Below the pieces are notes generated by a model that saw only the letters and a program-made list of their open reading frames with translations, was not told the origin of the DNA and ran no database searches. The position numbers and the translations under genes were made by a program. Of a stretch of 6,528 nt of DNA, positions 1-6,049 are shown piece after piece. The first letter of the stretch is position 1. Every line of letters begins with the position of its first letter. This stretch comes from Moraxellaceae bacterium (GTDB lineage Bacteria > Pseudomonadota > Gammaproteobacteria > Pseudomonadales > UBA3067), in contig NVTH01000177.1 in the NCBI GenBank assembly GCA_002401525.1, positions 1 to 6,528 of the forward strand, in the 5' to 3' direction.

Positions 1-548
1 GCGCCACCGGGGCGAAGGTCGGACTCCACCGTTGACCAGGTGGTTTTCTTTACTTCTGCGCTGCTAGCTCCAGTAATATCCGTTCTTCCCCCGTCGGCGA
101 CTCCCACTGGCACTTTGAGTGTTAGGGTGTCAAGACGAAAGCGCCAATCACTGCCATCTAGCCAAGCTGAATAGGTGGCTAGTGGCTCATGGGTATTCCA
201 CGCGACTTGCCCAAATGCAGGCGCTGCGAAAGAATACCGTGTCGCTAGAAACGAACCTGCAACGCTGGAATTTGTCGGGCCGTCTAAAGGGGTGCTGGGT
301 CCATCGGCAGGGGCTGGTGATGAGGTTGGCGTTGCATCAAACGGCGAGGGGTAGTCGTGAGCTTCTTTAATGTCGCTTATTGCCGTCAGGTCTACGCCTG
401 AAACATTCTCAAAGTGAGTCTGAGTTTGATTGGTCGAACCGACGCGATCCCTTGAATTTTTTTCTCGTTTCTTTTCCAACATCAGCTTACGTTGGTTGAA
501 CAGCTGCGTGCTTTCGGTGGTCCGCGATTTGGAGCTTGACTGCTTCAT
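1..548 (-). CDS. Unrecognised eCIS-operon protein, C-terminus cut by window edge
   Basis: The minus-strand frame from ATG at 548 stays open to base 1, giving 182 complete codons and no stop, so the C-terminus lies outside the window. The start is supported by an ATGA overlap with the stop of the preceding gene (545-548) and by an AGGA ribosome-binding site about 8 bases upstream of the ATG. Residues 1-45 are polar and basic (MKQSSSKSR, later LEKKREKN). Residues 64-90 are rich in Pro, Ser, Thr and Ala and look like a flexible linker. From about residue 100 the sequence looks folded, with aromatic and hydrophobic positions (YSAWLDGSDWRF, LTLKVPVGVADGG, TTWSTVESDLRPGG). I see no signal peptide, membrane helix or complete catalytic motif in the visible part. 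I do not recognise the family. Being last in a chain of coupled structural genes, it could be a further structural or assembly component or a payload; the sequence does not decide. A plus-strand open frame at 119-370 is a shadow of it. Confidence 0.8.
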   Translation of the reverse strand, partial: MKQSSSKSRTTESTQLFNQRKLMLEKKREKNSRDRVGSTNQTQTHFENVSGVDLTAISDIKEAHDYPSPFDATPTSSPAPADGPSTPLDGPTNSSVAGSFLATRYSFAAPAFGQVAWNTHEPLATYSAWLDGSDWRFRLDTLTLKVPVGVADGGRTDITGASSAEVKKTTWSTVESDLRPGG

Positions 549-832
549 TTGAGAGTTCCTGTAACCGTTCTTTTAAAAGTTCCTCTGAACACTGCTTTTC
601 CGATCTGCCGGCCCAATGCTTGGGTATTTGACACATCCTTAATGAATATAGGATTTACTTTTACCGATTTAACCTGGGAACCATCAGACTCGATATTCAT
701 TAACAACGAGTCATGAACGGAGATTTGACGTGCAATTTCAGATTCCACAGCGGCCTTCAAAACATCCTGTTGACTGGGGTCAATATCGATATTCTCCAAA
801 ACCAACTGTTCGATGTTGAGGTTTAGAATCAA
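545..832 (-). CDS. Small conserved-type eCIS protein (about 95 aa), function unknown
   Basis: I prefer the TTG start at 832, giving 95 residues. It overlaps the ATPase stop as TTGA, matching the ATGA overlaps elsewhere in the operon, and GGAG lies 8 bases upstream. The alternative ATG at 859 (104 residues) has no visible ribosome-binding site and would need a 31-base overlap. The protein starts with an alternating hydrophobic stretch (ILNLNIEQLVLENIDI), continues with a helix containing LKAAVESEIARQI, has a polar middle, and ends with LGRQIGKAVFRG followed by a basic tail. From memory, this layout (IEhLVL near the start, hxAAVExEhARxh, then LGxxIxxAVxxG near the end; h hydrophobic) is that of a short hypothetical protein often found next to the ATPase in eCIS clusters. 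No enzymatic motif, signal peptide or membrane segment is visible. A structural or assembly role is inferred from position alone. The next gene overlaps its stop by four bases. Confidence 0.82.
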   Translation of the reverse strand: MILNLNIEQLVLENIDIDPSQQDVLKAAVESEIARQISVHDSLLMNIESDGSQVKSVKVNPIFIKDVSNTQALGRQIGKAVFRGTFKRTVTGTLK

Positions 833-2949
833 TTCACAATCTCCAAATCTCCTTGCCATGAAAAATCGGTGTCTTTAGCCGGGCGTTCCATTTTTCTGTA
901 TTCGACGCTGGCGGCCTCCAGGATCAAGGGCATGGAAACCCCCTTTTCTATTTGAGCGGCCTTAAACGCGGCGTTCAATGCAACCGAATGAATGTTTCCG
1001 CCGGTTAGATTCAGTTTGGCTAAGTGTTGACTGTCAAAGTCTGCAGCCAAAGGTGTTTGAGAAGGAAACACCTTGTTCCATATCTGCGTTCTTTCTGTAA
1101 CGGAAGGAAACGGAAACTCGACGATAAATCGTAATCGCCGCAGAAATGCTTTGTCCAATGAGGACTTCATATTAGTGGCTAAAATCGCCAGTCCGCGATA
1201 GGACTCCATGCGCTGCAACAAATAATTGATTTCAATATTCGCGTACCGATCGTGACTGTCTTTTACTTCGCCGCGTTTTCCAAACAGGGCATCCGCCTCA
1301 TCAAAAAATAAGATGGCGCCACTGTCCTCTGCAATGTTAAATAGTTTGCTGAGGTTTTTTTCTGTTTCACCGACGTATTTACTAACGATTGACGACAAAT
1401 CAATTCGATAAAGATCCAGCTCAAGGGCATTGGCAATCACTTCTGCTGCCATTGTTTTTCCTGTGCCGCTTTCCCCGGAAAACAACGCATTAATGCCGAG
1501 GCCTCGATTCATTTTTTCGCGAAATCCCCAGTCTTTATACACTTGGTTTCGACACATTACCTGATCAGTAATTTGACGAAGCAGGGTCAGTTGCTCTTGG
1601 GGGAGAACCAATTCCTCCCAATGCGCCTTCGCATCGATTCTTTGCGCTAATTGCTCCATGCCAGTACGGGCTTTTTCTCTGCAGGCACGCCATAAATTCT
1701 TATGTTTTATAGGGTTCGATTTTAAGTCTTGTGGAGATGAGGCTTCGCCACAGGATGAAAACTCATTGCGGTCATCGTGGACTAATTGTGTGATTTCACT
1801 TTGACTAAAAGAGAATTGTTCAGATAGGCGTCTGGCGCATTCTTTAATTTCAACACCGTCTTTGTGCGGAACGTTTGTTTTACTTGATGATGGGTGATTG
1901 TTCTGCAGAGCGGTGAGCCAAAGAGTGTATTGCTCCTCCGGAGTGGGTTTCTGGATTGTTAAGGAGATGCGATGCCCTGGGAAGGCTGATTTGGGACTGT
2001 TTAAATCGATAAAGATTACGCCACGGCTGCGATTTAAAAATTGCTTGAGAAGCACTTTTTCTTGTTCGTTGGAATTATCAACAAAAAGATAAAGCGCCAT
2101 CGGCATTAACTGACTTTCTCGTTGCCACAGTCGTATAAATAGATCTAATTCCGTGCCCTGGATGGGCAACGTATTTAAATGAAGCGTGTGCAGGGATAAG
2201 TTTAAAACACTAGCAACCTGGGTCGCGATCAGTTGCTTACAAGGGGAGTCATGCCCCATTAATTCGATCACCGGAAGTCGGTTGTTTGGAGATGGATTAT
2301 TTAAACCGTGAAGTATTTTTTCAATATTTTGTTTTTGGGAGTTCGGCAGCGCCTGATTGTTGGTGTACTGGGCTGAGTCAATGGGATCAATCAAAGGCAT
2401 TAAACGCGGGTCTAAATAATTCACCGTCTTGAGGTGATTAATGATTCGCTCATCGGCAGACAATGCGGCGGTGGTCAGCGGCTGATTCGTCGACCGGGTC
2501 ACTTCGAGTAAATGCCACGCTCGAAGAGGCGAATCGGGGGAGAGCGCTTCCCAGTGGGGTTCCTTAAATAAGGTTAACGCCAATGCAAAGGTCGGGTAGG
2601 GTAGATTAGGATCATTTTGTGCCAATGCACAAAGCGCCTTGGTCCGTGTATTAAATTCCATCGCTGCGCAAAGTGCCAGCAGCTGAGTTTCGAATAAGCT
2701 TAAGCCGAAATTATTTCGCAAGCTTATTAGCGGCGGCGGCGGCTGATACTCTTGATGTTGAATTATTTCTTGTCGAGCCGTTTCTATCGCTTCCTCAAGG
2801 GTGGAAAGGTCGATGTCGTTGGTGTCTGTGGGGGGATTGATTGCTTGAATCCGTTGCTCTAGTCGTAACTGAATCCAGTGAACCACTGCACTGAGATGTT
2901 GTTCGTTATTAACCAGCCAAAGCGCTTGCTCGTTGAGGTGCTTATTCAT
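829..2949 (-). CDS. eCIS AAA+ ATPase, Afp15/Pvc15-like, with degenerate first module
   Basis: This 706-residue protein carries a complete AAA+ ATPase domain in its C-terminal third. Walker A is GESGTGKT at 492-499, Walker B is ILFFDEAD at 546-553, sensor 1 is LATN at 590-593, paired arginines (604-605) sit where an arginine finger is expected, and a sensor-2-like TGGNIH lies at 649-654. The N-terminal part is helical. Residues about 75-185 resemble the winged-helix domain found before the ATPase modules of long eCIS ATPases. Residues about 205-340 look like a second, inactive AAA+ module: the P-loop position reads GHDSPCKQ (232-239), lacking the GKT core, and the Walker B-like strand ALYLFVDN (285-292) lacks the following Glu. 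In Afp and PVC this ATPase serves particle assembly or payload loading, probably in the cytoplasm. The ATG overlaps the terminator gene's stop (ATGA, 2946-2949), with AGGTGA 7 bases upstream. The function call is strong; the winged-helix and inactive-module assignments are inference. Confidence 0.95.
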   Translation of the reverse strand: MNKHLNEQALWLVNNEQHLSAVVHWIQLRLEQRIQAINPPTDTNDIDLSTLEEAIETARQEIIQHQEYQPPPPLISLRNNFGLSLFETQLLALCAAMEFNTRTKALCALAQNDPNLPYPTFALALTLFKEPHWEALSPDSPLRAWHLLEVTRSTNQPLTTAALSADERIINHLKTVNYLDPRLMPLIDPIDSAQYTNNQALPNSQKQNIEKILHGLNNPSPNNRLPVIELMGHDSPCKQLIATQVASVLNLSLHTLHLNTLPIQGTELDLFIRLWQRESQLMPMALYLFVDNSNEQEKVLLKQFLNRSRGVIFIDLNSPKSAFPGHRISLTIQKPTPEEQYTLWLTALQNNHPSSSKTNVPHKDGVEIKECARRLSEQFSFSQSEITQLVHDDRNEFSSCGEASSPQDLKSNPIKHKNLWRACREKARTGMEQLAQRIDAKAHWEELVLPQEQLTLLRQITDQVMCRNQVYKDWGFREKMNRGLGINALFSGESGTGKTMAAEVIANALELDLYRIDLSSIVSKYVGETEKNLSKLFNIAEDSGAILFFDEADALFGKRGEVKDSHDRYANIEINYLLQRMESYRGLAILATNMKSSLDKAFLRRLRFIVEFPFPSVTERTQIWNKVFPSQTPLAADFDSQHLAKLNLTGGNIHSVALNAAFKAAQIEKGVSMPLILEAASVEYRKMERPAKDTDFSWQGDLEIVN
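830..844 (-). promoter_or_regulatory. Ribosome-binding site and TTG start of the small gene
   Basis: Read on the minus strand, GGAG (844-841) is followed by 8 bases and TTG (832-830), and the TTG overlaps the TGA stop of the ATPase gene as TTGA. This decides the start of the small gene. The ATG 27 bases upstream, at 859, has no purine-rich site before it. The four neighbouring junctions in the operon have the same 4-base geometry with ATGA, which makes the TTG reading the simpler one. Confidence 0.68.
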
Positions 2950-4166
2950 GTAATAGTCACCTGCTGGTTAGCGTCGAATTCCGCCACGCTGCCTGAAAAG
3001 TCCACCGGAATACTGTCTACACCGTCCACTCGCAGGCGAATGACATAGGGTGTGACTCTGGTAGCAACACCTTGCACGGTAAAGGTGAGTGTCGTGGGTG
3101 CGGTGGGATCACCTGGGGTAACCATTGAATCGGCATTGATTGCGCGATCATTAAACAGTAACGCGATACTTTGTTCTCCAAGTATCTGTTCGTGGCAATC
3201 AATGTTTAATACCACATCACCCGCAGCGGCATTGTTTGGATTAATGGATTCAATAGTCGGCGCTAATGGCAACGCGATTGAGTTACTACGCCATGCAGGG
3301 GTGTCTGGCTTTTGAGTTAGCAAGGACACTTTATAGAACCCTGCTGGCCACTTGGAGCCTAGCTCTACGTCGTCGTTAGGGCTTGGAAGTTGAACGACTA
3401 ATTCCGAGGGGTTGCTGCTTATTTCCGGTTGTATGTCGATGGGCAGCTCCAACTGCGCATGTTCGAACCTTACTAGGGTGTGTTCATTGCTTAACTGAGC
3501 GCCGAGCAACGTAATAGAATCGCCTAACTCAGCGGCAGGTTTTTGGTTCGGAAAATGTAAACTGGTTAATGTTGGCGATGGGCTTGCAAGAATCATGGGC
3601 CCTTGGTCTGATGCCCCTCGCTTCAATACTGGCAGGGGGGTTCGAGTCGCGCGGGTACTTTCAATCAATACAACAGACACTTCATACCCCGTGGACAAAC
3701 GATATTCCGCAGATTGAAAACTGGACCAAAGTTTAGACATATCGTCCAGTGAAAGTGTGTCAGGGGTAATGCGGACTCGTTCAATCTGGTGTTGCAATCC
3801 CGAGTCTGGATTGATCCCTACTATGTCCGCAGACCCTAGCAATGGGTGGTCATGTAAAATACTCATTGCTTGCCCCATCACTTGTTGACCGGATATATCG
3901 TCATCAGTGTTGCCATAGGCGGTAATTAAGTATTTCAACACCAAGGGCAACGGCGGGTGAGCAAATTCCCCACTGCGCGATTGTCCGGGCATAGGAGAAT
4001 TGCTGAAGGCTGTGTTGTAATAAGTCCCATAGAGAAAAATATTGATTTGATCGGTAGTGCCGTTTCGGGCTGTGCTGGGGGGTTGGGTAGTGACCATGGT
4101 GGCGACGTCTGCGAGTAAATATTGCAGCGTTGCTGTCACCGTGGCTAACGCATCGGGACTACTCAT
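2946..4166 (-). CDS. eCIS tail terminator, Afp16/Pvc16-like (DUF4255) with C-terminal extension
   Basis: The 406-residue product begins with a DUF4255/Pvc16_N-type domain, roughly residues 5-185. It is recognisable from a helical start with ATLQYLLAD, the strand INIFLYGTYYN, an unstructured insert, PPLPLVLKYLITAYG (71-85), the QQVMGQAMSILHDHPLL region (94-110), LWSSFQSAEYRLSTGYEVSVVLI (146-168) and the closing PLPVLKRG (177-184). Members of this family cap the growing tube and sheath and set where the tail ends. Residues about 195-406 form an extension that reads as two beta-rich, Ig/TIG-like domains: the first from about 200 to 300 (GDSITLLGAQL), the second opening with PTIESINPNNAAAGD at 303-317. 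Short Afp16-type proteins lack such an extension. It may decorate the particle end or contact a partner, but this is inference. No signal peptide or membrane segment is seen. The start is set by an ATGA overlap with the previous gene and by AAGGAA 5 bases upstream. Confidence 0.92.
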   Translation of the reverse strand: MSSPDALATVTATLQYLLADVATMVTTQPPSTARNGTTDQINIFLYGTYYNTAFSNSPMPGQSRSGEFAHPPLPLVLKYLITAYGNTDDDISGQQVMGQAMSILHDHPLLGSADIVGINPDSGLQHQIERVRITPDTLSLDDMSKLWSSFQSAEYRLSTGYEVSVVLIESTRATRTPLPVLKRGASDQGPMILASPSPTLTSLHFPNQKPAAELGDSITLLGAQLSNEHTLVRFEHAQLELPIDIQPEISSNPSELVVQLPSPNDDVELGSKWPAGFYKVSLLTQKPDTPAWRSNSIALPLAPTIESINPNNAAAGDVVLNIDCHEQILGEQSIALLFNDRAINADSMVTPGDPTAPTTLTFTVQGVATRVTPYVIRLRVDGVDSIPVDFSGSVAEFDANQQVTIT

Positions 4167-5260
4167 GAACGTTCCTTATTACGAAGCGTTAAATAATCTC
4201 CCAAATCCATGACACCCTTGGGTTTGGCTTGGGGGTTGGCATGGGGTCTAGCAGCCTCGGGAGTTGACTCAAGATGGGCCTTTATTTCGACTCGACCGAT
4301 AGAAACATTAATAATCTTTTCTGTCTTCTTTGGGCTTTGTTCTAGCAACTGATTGACCTGGAGTCTATTAATGTTGGAGTGGGTTTGTTGTAAGTCATTC
4401 GTGTTGTGAGGAGAGTGGGGTGGGTTAAGGATTCGTTGTTTGTCTTGTTTGGTCGCCCCTTGTGTGATTTTTGTTGTTTCAGTTTGATGGCTTTCAAGTT
4501 CAGAAAATTTAGTCTTTTGAGATAATTCAGCCTTATTATTTTCAAACGCTAAGCCGTTAGGAAGGGGTAACGCCAATTGATTTTCGAGACCACTGACTAA
4601 TCGATTTTGATTGGATTGCTTATCGATTGCTGAAGAACGAATTTCATTAAGTCGTTCTAAGATCGTTTCTACCCGCGGTAGGAATTGATCGCTTGCTGAA
4701 GCCGTTTGTTGATCATGAAAAATGTCAGGTTTTACTCTGCTCTGAAACTGTTGAGTATTTTCTAAACCTTCAACTAAACCTTCACCTAAATTTTCATTAG
4801 TAGGATAATTTATGGAAGAGTGTTTATTCTTAGAATAATCCGTTCCGTGTGTATTTTGGGGTCCCGTAGCGTCGTTATGTGGTGTGGGATTAATGTTTGA
4901 ATCTGACGCCGACGAACTTTTAAGTGATTGATCAATGGATGGGGTGCTTAACGACGGATTTACGTCAATGTCGGCCCCACTGTAATTGGTTTGCCCCTCC
5001 TTTAACGAAAAATCATTTTCTCGAGTATTGAAAGTATGACTATTGGAATCGATCCAACCCAACGTTACATCATACTTAGATTGAGCTTGATCGTTAGATT
5101 GAGAATGGAGATTAGATTGAGTTTCGTAGCGAGAAAGCGATTCGAATTTTGATTGCGGGCGCGGTTGCACAATATTAATTCCATCCAATGCAATATTACG
5201 TTCCGCTAATGAAACGTTTGCTTGATGTCGACTAATTAGATTACGAAGTAATTGACTCAT
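4163..5260 (-). CDS. Low-complexity N/Q/S-rich eCIS-associated protein with conserved ends
   Basis: The 365-residue protein is hydrophilic and rich in Asn, Gln, Ser, Thr and Lys through most of its length, so it is probably largely disordered. Two ends look constrained. The N-terminus has MSQLLRNLISRHQ and then VQPRPQSKFE (31-40). The C-terminus has INVSIGRVEIKA (317-328), a Pro/Ala/Lys linker, then MDLGDYLTLRN (351-361). I recall this arrangement (PR-x-SxFE near the start, hxVxIGRhEhRA and LxxYLxxR at the end) from hypothetical proteins between tube/chaperone and terminator genes in eCIS loci. A short helical patch at about 194-210 (LPRVETILERLNEIRSS) may be another binding element. No enzymatic motif, signal peptide or membrane helix is visible. 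An adaptor whose ends dock on two partners is a reasonable guess, unproven. The start shares ATGA (5257-5260) with the previous stop; its own ribosome-binding site is weak, so translation probably relies on coupling. Two short in-frame tandem repeats lie within it. Confidence 0.85.
   Translation of the reverse strand: MSQLLRNLISRHQANVSLAERNIALDGINIVQPRPQSKFESLSRYETQSNLHSQSNDQAQSKYDVTLGWIDSNSHTFNTRENDFSLKEGQTNYSGADIDVNPSLSTPSIDQSLKSSSASDSNINPTPHNDATGPQNTHGTDYSKNKHSSINYPTNENLGEGLVEGLENTQQFQSRVKPDIFHDQQTASASDQFLPRVETILERLNEIRSSAIDKQSNQNRLVSGLENQLALPLPNGLAFENNKAELSQKTKFSELESHQTETTKITQGATKQDKQRILNPPHSPHNTNDLQQTHSNINRLQVNQLLEQSPKKTEKIINVSIGRVEIKAHLESTPEAARPHANPQAKPKGVMDLGDYLTLRNKERS
4762..4797 (-). 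repeat. Three 12-base in-frame tandem units
   Basis: CTAAACCTTCAA (4762), CTAAACCTTCAC (4774) and CTAAATTTTCAT (4786) lie head to tail. The first two differ at one base and the third is more diverged. They encode the four-residue periodicity in ENLGEGLVEGLEN of the low-complexity protein (about residues 156-168). This fits length change by replication slippage in a disordered stretch. Confidence 0.7.
5076..5129 (-). repeat. Three 18-base in-frame tandem units
   Basis: TTAGATTGAG (plus-strand reading) occurs at 5076, 5094 and 5112, exactly 18 bases apart, each followed by 8 variable bases. On the coding strand the units give a six-residue period: TQSNLH, SQSNDQ, AQSKYD (residues 47-64 of the low-complexity protein). 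The perfect 10-base cores with divergent spacers suggest a short duplication that has since drifted. The reading frame is kept. Confidence 0.75.
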
Positions 5261-5997
5261 TCGCCGAGCATTCCCAAATAAAGTTGTCTGCGTACAGGGC
5301 TCAATTGCAAAATTTCTTGCTCACTCCATCCATAATTGGAAGCCAGTCTGTAAACGGTATAAAGCGTTCTTTCGGCCCAGTCGTTGAGTTCACGACACAG
5401 AAAACTACTTATATCAAATAGGCTGTACCATTTGTGAGCGCAGTCTGGGCAACTCAGTTCCAAACTAATGTCTGCTTGAGGATCAAGGAGTTCCATCTGA
5501 GCATTCAAATCATCAATTACAGAACCAGGCAGACGATTTAAATCACATTTTTCGTTGGCGTATTCAACCTTTAATAAACAGCGCGATAATAATACTTTCT
5601 GTGCATGATCGGTACTTTCACAATCACGAGTGGCCTCTATATCAAGGCTGTTTGGCAATCGAAATCGGAGTGAATAACCTTTTGTATCGAAGTGATATTC
5701 GCCGCCTTGAAGTATTTCTTTCTGCGGCGGTTCTAGGAAATCCAGCACTTTATTCTGCCATTCAATCTTTTGCTCACATTGCGGACAGTCGCTTGTGTTG
5801 AGTAAATCAGGACCGAATAAATGGGCTCGAAGTTGTAATAGGCGACGATCTCTTTGCCCGATGCTTAATGCCACCAAACTTTCGGGGGACTCATCGGGAT
5901 AGGCTGCAGCGAGAATAATAAGTACCCGCTGTAACAGAGGTTGATTTAACCCCTGCTCCCAAGCGCTAAGTAATTCATGAGTCTTGAGCACTTTCAT
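5257..5997 (-). CDS. Zinc-ribbon baseplate/hub assembly protein (T4_baseplate-like)
   Basis: From ATG at 5997 the product is 246 residues. I chose this start because AGG lies 9 bases upstream; an in-frame TTG at 6006 directly abuts that AGG, and the resulting MKVLKTHELLSAWEQGL matches how these proteins usually begin. An N-terminal helical part (SIGQRDRRLLQLRAHLFGPDLL, about 45-66) leads to CPQC (Cys71, Cys74). The partner pair CPDC (Cys183, Cys186) follows more than 100 residues later, after a beta-rich insert. Four cysteines in two CxxC pairs suggest one zinc site. The last 35 residues (LASNYGWSEQEILQLSPVRRQLYL) resemble the short Afp6/DUF6760-type eCIS protein, as if fused on. The closest family I can name is the T4 baseplate protein / hub assembly chaperone group (PF12322), found beside tube genes in eCIS and related tails. 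Its role is probably help in hub or baseplate assembly rather than catalysis. It lies about 52 bases after the tube gene and overlaps the next gene by four bases. Confidence 0.85.
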   Translation of the reverse strand: MKVLKTHELLSAWEQGLNQPLLQRVLIILAAAYPDESPESLVALSIGQRDRRLLQLRAHLFGPDLLNTSDCPQCEQKIEWQNKVLDFLEPPQKEILQGGEYHFDTKGYSLRFRLPNSLDIEATRDCESTDHAQKVLLSRCLLKVEYANEKCDLNRLPGSVIDDLNAQMELLDPQADISLELSCPDCAHKWYSLFDISSFLCRELNDWAERTLYTVYRLASNYGWSEQEILQLSPVRRQLYLGMLGE

Positions 5998-6010
5998 CGG
6001 CGTCAACCTG
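5995..6010 (-). promoter_or_regulatory. Ribosome-binding site deciding the ATG start at 5997
   Basis: On the minus strand CAGG ends at 6007, 9 bases before ATG (5997-5995). The in-frame TTG at 6006 would have no spacing to this site. An ATG slightly further upstream is in another frame and closes after 13 codons. The spacer between the tube stop and this start (5998-6049) shows no hairpin with a T-run and no convincing promoter boxes. Confidence 0.6.
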
Positions 6011-6049
6011 AGTCATTGGCGAGTGATTAATTACAGAATTTGAACCTTG

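Noticed and set aside
119..370. Plus-strand open frame of 83 codons
   Set aside because: Lies wholly inside the minus-strand left-edge gene, has no supporting ribosome-binding site or recognisable protein, and opposes the direction of every other gene.
1898..2092. Plus-strand open frame of 64 codons
   Set aside because: Antisense to the AAA+ ATPase gene, with no protein-like composition or initiation signal.
3017..3315. Open frames on both strands (minus 3017-3202, plus 3052-3315)
   Set aside because: Both are alternative frames within the terminator gene's C-terminal extension, which is continuous and shows domain-like features.
4342..4545. Minus-strand open frame of 67 codons
   Set aside because: An out-of-frame reading of the low-complexity gene; its Lys/Leu-rich product reflects A/T-rich codons read in a shifted frame.
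4163..5260. Low-complexity protein as tape-measure protein
   Set aside because: Tape-measure proteins are long and helical; this one is short, disordered and repeat-containing, and its C-terminus looks like a small beta-type module.
5601..5801. Plus-strand open frame of 66 codons
   Set aside because: Antisense to the zinc-ribbon gene and without initiation signals.
5998..6049. Possible promoter or terminator between tube and zinc-ribbon genes
   Set aside because: No stem-loop with T-run and no well-spaced promoter boxes could be seen; A/T-rich stretches alone are not evidence.
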